DNA of 64,000 nucleotides from the NCBI GenBank assembly GCA_024699855.1, contig JAMPIQ010000002.1, positions 6,200,001 to 6,264,000 on the forward strand, read 5' to 3'. The first letter of the stretch is position 1, and each line of letters opens with the position of its first letter. A program made the translations under genes and the position numbers. This stretch comes from Aphelenchoides besseyi (Eukaryota > Nematoda > Chromadorea > Rhabditida > Aphelenchoididae). The notes under the pieces were generated by a model. The model made no database searches and was not told the DNA's origin. It saw only the letters and a program-made list of their open reading frames with translations. Positions 49,147-59,019 of the stretch are shown one piece after another.

Positions 49147-50766
49147 ACAATTCGGCTGGTAATGAGCTGAAAAAAGTTTTGAACGTCCAATTGGATTAGC
49201 AACAAGAGAACGATGTTTTCGAAGGTCATTTCCGCCTCCTCTCGTTTGGTATTTCAAAACTTTTGATTTCGAACTAAGTTTAAGCGTTGCAACGTTCCCG
49301 TGAGCAACCGAATCGCTGAAACAAAAGCCTCCAAAAATCCGCCCTCATTTCGAACGAGCAATGTTGACAACAAACGGCCATGGACACCAGCTGTCCCGCA
49401 CGTTGTCGACCGTTCGTGTCAATGGGTCATAGACGTGCAATCGCAGAGCAACTGTTTTTGATGCACGAAATTTTCGAGAAACCCGTAAAACAGAAATTTG
49501 GCCCACTTCCTGGCGCCCACATCGTGAAACCAGAAATGATCATTCGCGTCATAGTCTCGGATTGTTGTTCTGATCGAAGAAAAATGTTGAGCTTCGGGTC
49601 AACCGAAATAGAACGACCGACAATCAAATGACCAAAAATTAATCACATTCCTCGGTAACGGTAACAAGCATACGGAAAGGTCAGAAGAAGTGGCAAAGGG
49701 ACTCTGTTGATCAGAAGTCTGTCGACTTGACTCGTGTCCAAAAACAACGTTAAATTTGGGAGGGCAATTGAGCGGCACGAATGACTGTGAACGAATTTCG
49801 GCCGACAAATGTAACGGCGTTCAGGATCGAAATAAAAGAGCGAAATGAAAAGAAACGACTAAAGACATTACGCTTTACAGCTTAATCTTCGGTCCTTACA
49901 TCTCCATTTACTGCAATAATGAACACTTACAATCTGCCTACAACAGGACCCTGCGGAGAAAACGAAAGATGGTAAGCACTATGATTTTTGAGCTTCCCGT
50001 TCAAAATGCCGCAAAGCAAACGACTCATAGCTCGTCGCATATTAATGCTCAACACCAACGTCCACTGTCACACTCCCGTCCCTCGAACAAAACCCTTTTA
50101 AAGTTACCGTAACAACAAAAACGGAAGAAGCGATCCACGAACGCGAAAGGAATTTGAAAAGTTGGCATTTAAAGATAATCGAGCACACCGGAGAACTGTG
50201 ACCAACCTTCCATCGAACTTGCCATCTTCCTTGGCGAACATGCGCTTATACTCAATCTTTGAATTGACAGAATGCGTATACTTTTACTCAATGGAGCGAA
50301 ACGATTCAAAGGTCAAACACATTTCCCATTATGATGATCATTTTAATCATCAGCTCTATGAAATCAAGGTCCTCACGACAAGACTGCGCGATTTGTTTGC
50401 TCACTATCATTCGGGTTCTCCGTGGAATTTATTTCTAACAATTTCGTAAACGAGAACAACCATTATAATAACAACAATTAACAACAATCAAAACTTAAAC
50501 GTTCTTTACGATCTTGCCGTTCAAACGTTTTCGTTGTTGACGCCGCTTTCGATGCCGGCCTGTACGTTCTTTGGCTTGAACCATCTTCCTCACGAGCATT
50601 GACTTGTTGTCCGTTGGTTTCAAATCGTCGTGTTTCTCCCACTCATCATCAACAGTCGGATAAGCAACTTTGGCATCATCTAATACACAATCAACGACCC
50701 TCAAACATGCCGACAAGCTCTACTTACCTTTCTCACTAAGAATTTGCACTCGTCGACTGGGCATAA
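49147..50766. repeat. Block B': inverted copy of the RSL1D1 3' end and downstream DNA
   Basis: 1620 bp whose reverse complement matches 58748-60367 almost perfectly. It carries the last coding exon of RSL1D1 plus part of the preceding exon on the minus strand (ending near 50510), and about 1.35 kb of downstream DNA. Without the rest of the gene this copy cannot encode RSL1D1. Confidence 0.92.
50513..50766 (-). pseudogene. Truncated RSL1D1 3' fragment
   Basis: Exon reading DDAKVAYPTVDDEWEKHDDL and ending KRLNGKIVKNV, with the preceding intron and about 40 bp of the upstream exon (PSRRVQILSEK), on the minus strand. It is cut at 50766 by the junction with block A'. The intact parent is at 57608-59019. 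Confidence 0.88.
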
Positions 50767-50767
50767 G

Positions 50768-53256
50768 CCCAACTATCAGCGAATCCGAACAGAATTCTGA
50801 GGTTGTGCTTTTAAGAATTTCGCTTACCAAATTTGCACGCAGCGGCCTGCTTTTAATGCCAACATCAGCGAACTAATCTGATTACCAGTGGACTAAAACT
50901 TCTTCCAGTCTGTTGTGCGCACCATATCTAATTCCATTCCAACCAGTTAGCAAAAACGCTCACTAAATCGAACCGGATTCTTTGCGCGAAAACGGTCGCT
51001 TTCTTCATTGTGGCGTTTTGTGTGGCGATTTTTGGCGAGTGGACGCGAGTTGATCGAGACTGTTCAACCGCGTGAAATGGTGTTTAATGGCCCATTTGGC
51101 TTTTAAAGCTTTTATTTGTTGGATTTGCAGAGTGTTGGGGAGTTTTGGAATATTTTCAAAGTGTAAATTCGTTAAGCGCTGAGTTGTAATTAGAGTGGGA
51201 AATATTGTCTTTATTTCGTATAAGACTGTGTCATAGTTACTAGTATCGTTGTTGGAAATTAAAATAGGATGCCAAAATTGATTAATTGGGTTGGGGTTTT
51301 AAGAAACAGCAGCTTTTTGAGGAACAACGTGCTTTTTTGCTAAAATTGTTTTAGAATTTTCCAGTTTATCAGCTTTACAGTTGTTTATTCTACTTGTAGC
51401 GCGACCTCGACTATTTCTGCTCTAATTAGAAACCAAGGTTTATTTTGACTTAAACTCTATCGTTTTCAGATGCCATACAACATCACAATTCAACTTGTGG
51501 GAGGCGAGGACAAAGACGGCAAACCGCTGGTGCATCGAGAAGAGCCATTTAGTTTCGATGAAAAGGTCTATTGGATTATTTAGCTACATTAGGAATTTCT
51601 AGTTTTTAGACTATTTTCAAACAACTGCAGAGCTACATTGATTCTACTTTCCAAATTGACAGCGCACATCAGCACATATTTCACAACGACAAACGAATGG
51701 GACTGGGAACTTCCGTCGACGATACTTTGGTTGCGATTGGATTTGGAAATGCTCATATTGTTATCGTAAGTAGTTTTGATGTCTTTTATTATATTCCGCG
51801 ATTTAGAAGCACTCCAAATTGGACACGTGGGCACTGTATCACAAAACCGTCAAGCAAATTATTGGACCAGCGAGATTGTGTAACCGAGAAGATCTAATAG
51901 CCGTTGCTCAAGGTTACCACCAACGACTCAAACTAGTGGCTTCTATCAAGTCTACGAGAAGTTCGATGATTTCCAAGCTAATTACCACTGGAAAGCCGTC
52001 AAATACTTAGACGCGAAATACATGCAAATCAAAGATTGTGGACTTCAGAATTTTATTTGAAATTTGGAATCTAGAAGAAAAGTTGCTGGAAGAGTTGTTT
52101 TTTCGCGAGCTCATTGTGGCGAAAAGTATTTTAATTGGGTGTGGTTTAGTTATGGAGGTGATTCTGCACGAGATCACTTTATGGTTCAGCATGTATTAAA
52201 AGGTAAGCACTTGAAATTTGACTTTGTGGGTCGGACCCTTAACTTGTGCATTTATAGGCGGTTCAATCGGTGACTTTTACTTCGAACATAAGCCAAAAGA
52301 GACAAATGGAACTCGATGCGGCGTTTTGTGTTATCTTAAACCCGAACACGACGACGTGCCGGACTTCCAAGTCAAAACTGACCATCGTGGAGGATCGTCG
52401 TTGAGCAAAGACTCGATCACTGGTCCGGACACATCAGAGAGATGTTTAATTACAAGTTGTTGGAGTTGATTGGGGTAAGAATATGCATACTTTGGCGAAT
52501 ATATTTATGTGATTTAGGTGGGTCCTGAGGTTCAGTTCGTGGCGTCGTCAAATAAGGAGAGCAAAACCGCAGCTTACATTTGCACGCGATGGAGAACAGA
52601 CTTTGTGGAATTAAATAAAGTATGTTATATGGGTCGTTTAATAATATTAACCTCACTTTGTTTAGCTCGATGCCGCGGATCTTAATGTTGATGCGTTGGA
52701 ACAGCTTCATTTACTTCAAATTATCTTGAGCATCGAGGACATGCATGGAGAAAACGTTGGTCAATGGAAAGACACAAAGAAGGCGGCAATCGTCGATTTT
52801 AATATGGGCATCGAACGCCGTGACCCGAAAGCACTGTTCTGTAAACAATACAACGACAGACTTGCCTGGAACGGTAATGTTTTAACTGCATTGGAACGCA
52901 AAAAGTAAGTATCCGACGCATTTGAGTTTACAGCTGTTCGGAAATTGTTGTGCCATGTTCGCTTTGAACGTTTAATGCCGCTTATTTTCAGATCTATGGA
53001 GTTGGCTAAGCGATGGCTAGAAGAATGGAACTTCGAAGAAAATGTTGACAACGCATATGCCGATCTTGTTGGCGTGAAGAACAGGTTTAAAGAATCCCAC
53101 GACACACGCTTCAAAGGACTTGACGGCGAAGATCCTGCAAACTTGTACACGTTTCAAGTAACCAACGACTTATTAGATTATATTGAAAAAATTAAAAAAC
53201 GTGCAAAAATTTTTTTGTCTTATTAACTTGTTGTCTTGTTTTTCATAAATGTGAAT
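50768..53256. repeat. Inverted repeat block A' (right arm)
   Basis: Reverse complement of 46359-48842, about 2.49 kb. It starts at CCCAACTATC immediately after block B' and ends at GTGAAT before unique sequence. The two arms are separated by 1.93 kb and their genes point away from the centre. Confidence 0.92.
51470..53226 (+). pseudogene. Ubiquitin-like + atypical-kinase-like protein, copy A', frameshifted
   Basis: Inverted copy of the gene at 46389-48144; starts MPYNITIQLVGGEDKDGKPL after GTTTTCAG. It shares the in-frame TGA (52058-52060) and has two further lesions not present in copy A: a one-base deletion near 51931 (CTCAAACTAG against CTCAAAACTAG) and a two-base insertion near 52430 (GGACACATC against GGACATC). 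Coding substitutions include G to D in the ERRGPK/ERRDPK position and S to R near the end. The kinase-like motifs themselves are unchanged. It is therefore the more decayed copy, or contains sequencing errors. Confidence 0.75.
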
Positions 53257-53806
53257 TCAAAGAGAATAAAGTCCGTGGAAAGTTAGCAAAAAGTGGTCAT
53301 GGTTAGAAGATGACCGATCACTTGTACCTCCTACAAATGACAACAATTTATTGAGTTGTCGGAAAAGTTTTGCAAAAACAATGAATAACAATTGTCCAAC
53401 ACTTCCATTCAATGTCCCAAAGAGGCTCGAAAGCGGTTATCAGCTTGGCGCACGCGAGAGCGTAACTTAACGGAGAATTGTGAGGTGGCTTCAGAAGGAG
53501 GAAGGCTCACCTCCAAAACTACATGCAGCATGGCCAGTTGTGTGTGGTCTCGAATGACCACTCCAGTCTTTCCTAAGCTACTAAGTTTCAGAGTGAGGCA
53601 GCTTCCGGGGGGCACTGGTTATGCACTTTAAAAGTCAAGAAACGAATTTTGAATTTTGGATAAAAACTGAGCTTATAGCCCGACTTTTGAGTAGTTTTAT
53701 AAAATTTAAAACTTTTCGAAAAGAAAATCTCGAACTTTCCAGAACATTTCTCTGCTGTTGCGCCTTCCACTTTCTTTTTAAAACAGTCTAAGGCGACTCG
53801 GACACG
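53257..53806. other. Unique stretch between block A' and tRNA-like element
   Basis: About 550 bp with no recognised gene. The frame at 53392-53631 is unspliced and has no motifs. It is not repeated elsewhere in the window. Confidence 0.45.
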
Positions 53807-53890
53807 TTGTAGTTGTGGCCAAGCGGTTAGAACGTCTTGATTGGAGGTTGAGCTCGCCTTCAGTCAAGAGTTCGATTCCTTGGTCTCACA
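53807..53890 (+). repeat. tRNA-Ser/Leu-like sequence (pseudogene or SINE head)
   Basis: Class II tRNA-like: A box TGGCCAAGCGG (53816-53826, a perfect consensus) and B box AGTTCGATTCC (53869-53879), about 50 bp apart as in serine/leucine tRNAs with a long variable arm. The 5' end GTAGTTGTGGCC resembles tRNA-Ser, but the 3' end (GGTCTCAC) cannot pair with it, and the T-stem is imperfect. It is more likely a tRNA-derived repeat head than a tRNA gene. Confidence 0.5.
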
Positions 53891-54020
53891 AAATGTATAT
53901 GTCTTTTGTGGATAACAACACAATACTCTCAAAAAAGAGGCTTCTACTGTGTGTAGAAGGAGCTCCCTCTTTTCAATCTGCTTCCCGGATTAAAAAAAAC
54001 TTTTAAAATCTGGGAAGCTG
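53891..54020 (+). ncRNA. Structured tail with two hairpins after tRNA-like head
   Basis: First hairpin: AAAAGAGG (53933-53940) pairs with CCTCTTTT (53966-53973) around an inner CTTCTAC/GTAGAAG stem (53941-53947 and 53953-53959). Second: CTTCCCGGATT (53981-53991) pairs with AATCTGGGAAG (54007-54017) with one G-U. Two strong adjacent stems after pol III boxes suggest a SINE-like or pol III-made RNA. Transcription is inference. Confidence 0.45.
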
Positions 54021-54096
54021 TTGGTTTTGCTATTTTGTTTGAAAGTAGGACAGTAAATTTATAGGGCCGAATCATTAAAAAATGCTCGAAACTACT

Positions 54097-54289
54097 TGTC
54101 TAGATTGAAAAACCAAAGACCAAAAGTTATCGATGGCAAAATGTCTTCCAATGCTTTTCGTTGAAATTGACCACGGATGCTTCCAAGTTGTCTTTGAACA
54201 AAACTTTTAAATGATAACCGACGACCCCGATTGTTGGTCCAAGATCGAGGGTAGACCGATAAGAAGTTGTCTGCTAATTCCAGAACTTT
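54097..54289 (+). repeat. Direct repeat, copy 2 (native 5' flank of cathepsin Z)
   Basis: Matches 46173-46358 in the same orientation. It ends 38 bp before the cathepsin Z start and probably contains that gene's promoter, so it is the likely source copy. Confidence 0.88.
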
Positions 54290-54326
54290 TCTTCGACAAC
54301 TCAATTTGGAGATTTGTTGCTGAAAA

Positions 54327-55838
54327 ATGCGGACATTTGCAACAGTTTTATTGCTTGTAGTTGCATTGTACGAGGTAAGTCCAAAGTTCAAAGCGTTTCT
54401 ATTAAATTTAGGCGGACGGAAAACGACGCCGATTCGATGTATTAGCCTCACCGGATTCCTCTTCAAGTGATGAAAAATATCATTACAAGGTAAAATGGTT
54501 TTTGTTGTATATTAGTCTTTAAGTTCTCAGGCACCACGTAATGTACCTTCCGCAGCAATGTCCGACAGTTTTTCCGAAGAATTTGAATTCGATCAGCAAT
54601 CACTTCGCCGCGTTGAAACCGAACATTTTGATAACTCCCGAAAGTATTTGAAAACTCGATGTCTTAAGAATTCGAGTCCTAAATTGGAGCATCGAACTTA
54701 TCCTCGATCCTATGAACAACCGGGTTTTGAAGCTTCAATTCCAAGGTAAAGATAATAAATTAAGGATGAAACTATTTTATAGACAATGGGACTGGAGAAA
54801 TGTTTCCGGTGTATCGTTCTGTTCACCTAATAGAAACCAACACATTCCAAGCATGATTGATTGCATTTATTGTTAATTTTAAGTTGTTTTAGTTTATTGT
54901 GGATCATGTTGGGTCTTTGGATCGATTGGCAAGTCATGAAATTTTTGTAGTAGCAGTGACCTCTTGTTCAGGAGCACTCAACGATCGTTTCAATATCGCT
55001 CGTAAGAATCGATGGCCCATGACTTTCTTGAGTCCGCAAGAAGTCATCGATTGTAACGGAAAAGGGTCATGTCAAGGCGGAGACGTATCGGATGTTTATG
55101 AGCGTATTGAATATGACCAGAAAGTATTATTGTGAATTGATTTAGATGCAAAAAAACACGGTTTGGTAGAGGAAGGATGCAACAGCTACGTGGCAAGAAA
55201 CCAAGAGTGCAATCAACTTCACAGATGTTTTACTTGCTGGCCAGATAGCTGCAGTCCAGTAAAAAATTTCACGCGTTACTACATCAAGGATTATGGAGTA
55301 GTTTCTGGACGTGAAAAGATGATGTCCGAGATTCACAATAGAGGGCCCATTGCTTGTTCCATTGGAGCAACATCAAAATTCGAGTTCAATTACACCGGTG
55401 GTATTTATTCCGAGTTCTCTGATTTGCCCAGCAATCATATTGTTAGCGTTTCCGGTTGGGGTTATGACGAAGAAAGCAAATTAGAGTACTGGGTTGGTTT
55501 CTGTTGAATACATACAGCATTTTCTCTAATACTAAAACATCTGGTGTGATAATCTAGTAACGTGCTTTTAGATTGTGAGAAACAGTTGGGGTGATGCTTT
55601 TGGAGAGATGGTACGTTGGTTCATTCGTTTGTTTTCAACAAGTTTATTTTATTGAGAACAAGTGGCTAAGATTTATTTTTAGGGTTGGTTCCGTATTGTT
55701 ACCTCGATTTACTTGCAAGGACGAGGAGATCTCTACAACATGGGCATTGAAAGAGGTTGGTTTGTAGGATTTCACGAACATATACCCGTATTTTTAGAGT
55801 GTTATTTCGCTGATCCGGATGTTAGCAATTTGGATTGA
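54327..55838 (+). CDS. CTSZ: Cathepsin Z (X) cysteine peptidase
   Basis: Papain-family lysosomal/secreted carboxypeptidase (C. elegans CPZ type). Signal peptide MRTFATVLLLVVALYE, then ADGKRRRFDVLA and a propeptide. The mature part begins IPRQWDWRNVSGVS; active-site NQHIPIYCGSCWVFGSIGAL (catalytic Cys), CNGKGSCQGGDVSDVYEHAK, REKMMSEIHNRGPIACSIGA, NYTGGIYSEFSDL, SNHIVSVSGWGYD (His) and YWIVRNSWGDAFGEMGW (Asn). All three catalytic residues are present. Two consecutive introns have GC donors: 54851-54892 (A|GCATGA) and 54929-54971 (G|GCAAGT); both are fixed by alignment, giving NQHIP-I-YCGSCW and GSI-G-ALNDR. The last exon ends DPDVSNLD. A copy of its 5' flank lies at 46173-46358. Confidence 0.95.
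54851..54892 (+). other. GC-AG intron in cathepsin Z
   Basis: 42 nt, starts GCATGA and ends GTTTTAG. No GT is available nearby; splicing here joins NQHIP to YCGSCW with one extra Ile, matching the length of other cathepsin Z proteins (NQHIPQYCGSCW). Confidence 0.85.
54929..54971 (+). other. GC-AG intron in cathepsin Z
   Basis: 43 nt, starts GCAAGTC and ends TTGTTCAG. It joins ATT-G to GA-GCA-CTC, keeping the frame into NDRFNIARK. Using the internal GT two bases later would put the wrong frame. Confidence 0.88.
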
Positions 55839-56068
55839 ATAAGTTGTTTTCGGTGTTGTTGTTAATAAAAGTTATTAAAACAATCATTAGATTAGGAAAC
55901 AATTCTTGTCTTGCGTAAGAAACAAAAATCAATTGGAAAATTAGTTGACATTGTGCTTGTGAGTATCGATTTTCTCGTTTCGAGACGCTTCGCGTTGCTT
56001 TTTAGCGTTCATTTTGTGAAGAAGCTGTTGGTTCTCACAATTGGTATTCAGCGTTCTTGGCAGCATTG

Positions 56069-57186
56069 ATGGAAATTCTCAATCGACGTTCTTTGTTTTC
56101 GGGTCGCGAAACAGCGATTCTTGAGCAGATTCGCGTTTTGCCGAAATCATGTTACTTTTTGCAATGTAACGGAAGACTGGTTGACATCGATGGAATCCAA
56201 GACGATGATTGTTTCCAATTTTCGTTTCGTGTTTTTGGAGGCAAAGGTGGATTCGGTGCACAGTTGCGATCCCATCGAGTTCATCGGTCGAATAACAACG
56301 TACGTTGGTGGTTTTCGTGTTCTGATAAACTTTGTTACTTTTAGTTAATGATGCGAGAATTATCCGGACGGAGAGTTGCGGGGGTGAAAGAAGAAGAACG
56401 ACTTCGAAAATGGATCGCAAATGCACCAGAACGAGAGAAAGAGAAAAAGAAGAAATGGTATGGTTATTTCGAACGATTGTTGAGTTTGTTTCTGTTTCAG
56501 GTTGGAAAAGTACGAGCGATTGAAGAACAAAGGACCAAAACACGACTTCAACGATGTTGATTATCTTCGGAGACGGGATTTGCTTTTGGACGTTACGGAA
56601 GATGCTATTGAAGCTGGTGAGTCCACAAGCACTTTTTAAATTTAAATTTACATCCGATTTAGGTGTCTCTAATTTGAACAAATCGCCAGAAATCTCCAAA
56701 TCGGCAGAAGGAAGTTGCGAAGTTGAGATTCCGCACAAGAACGATGTCAGTGCGTCTTTAGCTGAGAAAAATGAAAGTGGAAAAGAAAACAGTTTGTCCG
56801 GAAGAAAGAAGTTGAACAAGTTGACGTTACTGAAGAGAAATGCGATTAGAAAGCCGAAGATCGCTATTGAATTCCGCGAAAAAACATCCATTCAGAAACC
56901 AGTGACAAAATCAACGAAACAAAAAACACCACCACCAACCGTTGACTTCGAACTTGTGGATTTGGACAAGTTCGAATCGGCTAAACAACTTGAATCGTTG
57001 GGGTTGTTGCATCTTAAACATGCACTGGAGAGTAAGTTGTAATTTGTAAGATATGCAGTAAAACAATTTTCAGGTCGTGGTTTGAAATGTGGTGGTACCT
57101 TGGAAGAGCGCAGTGAACGATTATTCAGCGTCAAAGGTTTACAACCGGAGGATTATCCAAAGAAAATTTGTGCTCTGAAGAAATGA
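56069..57186 (+). CDS. SDE2: SDE2 splicing/genome-maintenance factor
   Basis: Conserved nuclear protein made as an N-terminal ubiquitin-like fold that is cleaved after a GG to expose a Lys-starting C-terminal half; works with the spliceosome and replication-fork protection. The UBL end is [20 protein letters not shown] then [12 protein letters not shown], the hallmark GGKGGFG site. Following exons give [59 protein letters not shown], a Lys/Ser-rich middle, then the C-terminal SAP-like part [20 protein letters not shown] and [20 protein letters not shown], as in SDE2. Introns: about 56301-56343, 56459-56502, 56621-56662 and 57032-57074. An in-frame ATG at 56069 was chosen; the exact N terminus is less certain. 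Cathepsin Z ends 230 bp upstream on the same strand. Confidence 0.92.
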
Positions 57187-57607
57187 TCTTTTCTAACTAT
57201 TCATTTAAATCAATGTATCTGATTTCCATTATGTCTTTTTGTAGTAGATGAACAGGTTTGCTGCAGTTGTAACGTTTAATAAAGGGTTATTATTAGTCAA
57301 TATCATTGCAAACTCTACTTTTTATATTTGAGCTGTGATAAACAAATAAACTAAAGGCGTATTCGTTTAACTAAACGATTTTACTTCCCGAATAGATCGG
57401 TGATTGTCAATTCACTGAACAGTTAGCCAACAAACGATCACTGCTACGGAAATCAATGTCGAGCATTCGGCTGCTCAACAGTTAGGGGGTTGGTGTCGCT
57501 GGCTTGGGAATCGGCGTTGATTTGAGAATTGGATTCGTGTATTGTTGATAACCATTGTGTGAATACCAATTAACGTATTTAAGTGGAAGATTTTAGTCAA
57601 GATCCCA
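57187..57607. other. Intergenic, about 0.42 kb
   Basis: Between SDE2 and RSL1D1 on the same strand. It contains AATAAA-like signals near 57277 and 57346. No other feature. Confidence 0.45.
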
Positions 57608-59019
57608 ATGGGTAAGGAAGCTCAACTAATTCACGGCGTCTATCAACCAAGCGAGTTTGGTGAGGAAAAAGCCAAAAAAGAACTCCTTTGTCAGGTAAAT
57701 TTGATCTTATCTGCAAGTTTTATTCGATATGATTTCAAGGGATACTCGGCAGTTAAAGCGATTCTGAAGCGTGAGAAAGGAAAGACGAGCAAACAACTTT
57801 TTCCCGAGCAAACGAACGGACTTCTGATTCGGTTTCGAATGAAAAAGCCACGCACTGGAAAAATTACTTTGACCAAATTCATGTAGGCTCATTGAATAGC
57901 CTCTTCTTTGTATACTTTTGATTTTCAGCAAACTGCCTAATCCGGAAAGTGCACCAGAGAATACGAGTGTCTGTTTGATTCTGCCCGATTTCAAGTACAA
58001 GGAAGCCAACAGACACGATCCAGACGTTGATAAAAACGCACGCAAATGGGCAGATATCTTGGCAGAAAAGAACAATTTGACAGGGAAACATTATTCAAAG
58101 GTTAGTGCTTTTTGAGTTGTGTAAATCTGATAAGCCATTTTTAGATCTACACATTGATTCAACTGCAACGTGAAGTGTCGACTAATGAAGATAAACGAAA
58201 GTTCACGAATACTTACGATCGAATTTTAGTCCATCAAAGTTTGCATCGCGTCGTTATTCAACATTTGGGTCGTTCATGTCGAAAGGTTGGAAAGTGAGTT
58301 TCTTTGTTTGTGAAGATCATTTTAAATTGGTAATTGAAGGTATCCAGAAAAGATCAACGTGCGATCTCCAAATCTTTACGATGCAGTGGTAGAAGCAAAT
58401 TCGAAGGTTGCACTCATTCATCCACCGTATTATCAAGAACTGGAAGTGCGATTTGGAAATGCTGGACAGAAATTTAAAGAATTAAAAGAAAATTTGAAAG
58501 AAGTTGTTGATGAGTGTACGCGATTTCTGCCGGGTGGACTTTTCAACGTGAAGTTGGCCCAAATTCTGCTCATGAATGATGTTGCTTTGCCAATTTACGT
58601 CGATTTTGGTGAGTAACTAACACATTTGATTCCGATGGTAATAATCTTTAGGGCGATTGAATGATGTGGTTGTGAAAGAACGAAAAGCAAAAGCTGAACC
58701 GATTGTTGATGAGTGCAGTGCGCTACCCGATGGTCTGAAAGTGAAAGTTATGCCCAGTCGACGAGTGCAAATTCTTAGTGAGAAAGGTAAGTAGAGCTTG
58801 TCGGCATGTTTGAGGGTCGTTGATTGTGTATTAGATGATGCCAAAGTTGCTTATCCGACTGTTGATGATGAGTGGGAGAAACACGACGATTTGAAACCAA
58901 CGGACAACAAGTCAATGCTCGTGAGGAAGATGGTTCAAGCCAAAGAACGTACAGGCCGGCATCGAAAGCGGCGTCAACAACGAAAACGTTTGAACGGCAA
59001 GATCGTAAAGAACGTTTAA
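57608..59019 (+). CDS. RSL1D1: Ribosomal L1 domain protein, RSL1D1/UTP30-like
   Basis: Nucleolar L1-fold protein of ribosome biogenesis (human RSL1D1, yeast Cic1/Utp30). Start MGKEAQLIHGVYQPSEFGEE. Seven exons; introns near 57694-57737, 57884-57928, 58100-58144, 58293-58340, 58610-58651 and 58787-58834. L1 domain matches: TKFIKLPNPESAPENTSVCL (compare LPHPLRS..ICLF), ADILAEKNNLTGKHYSKIYT, LIQLQREVSTNEDKRKFTNT and DRILVHQSLHRVVIQHLG, then RKVGKYPEKINVRSPNLYDA, FKELKENLKEVVDECTRFLP and MNDVALPIYVDF. The tail is highly basic (TGRHRKRRQQRKRLNGKIVK), as usual for nucleolar proteins. Its last 270 bp and downstream 1.35 kb are duplicated in inverted orientation at 49147-50766. Confidence 0.85.

Noticed and set aside
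46173..53256. Transposon or composite element made by inverted repeats
   Set aside because: No transposase, integrase or reverse transcriptase frame and no obvious target-site duplications at the block edges; blocks contain ordinary gene pieces.
56079..56891. Longest single open frame in the window, 270 codons on the minus strand
   Set aside because: It is antisense to SDE2 exons and introns, and the SDE2 reading has clear family motifs ([18 protein letters not shown]).
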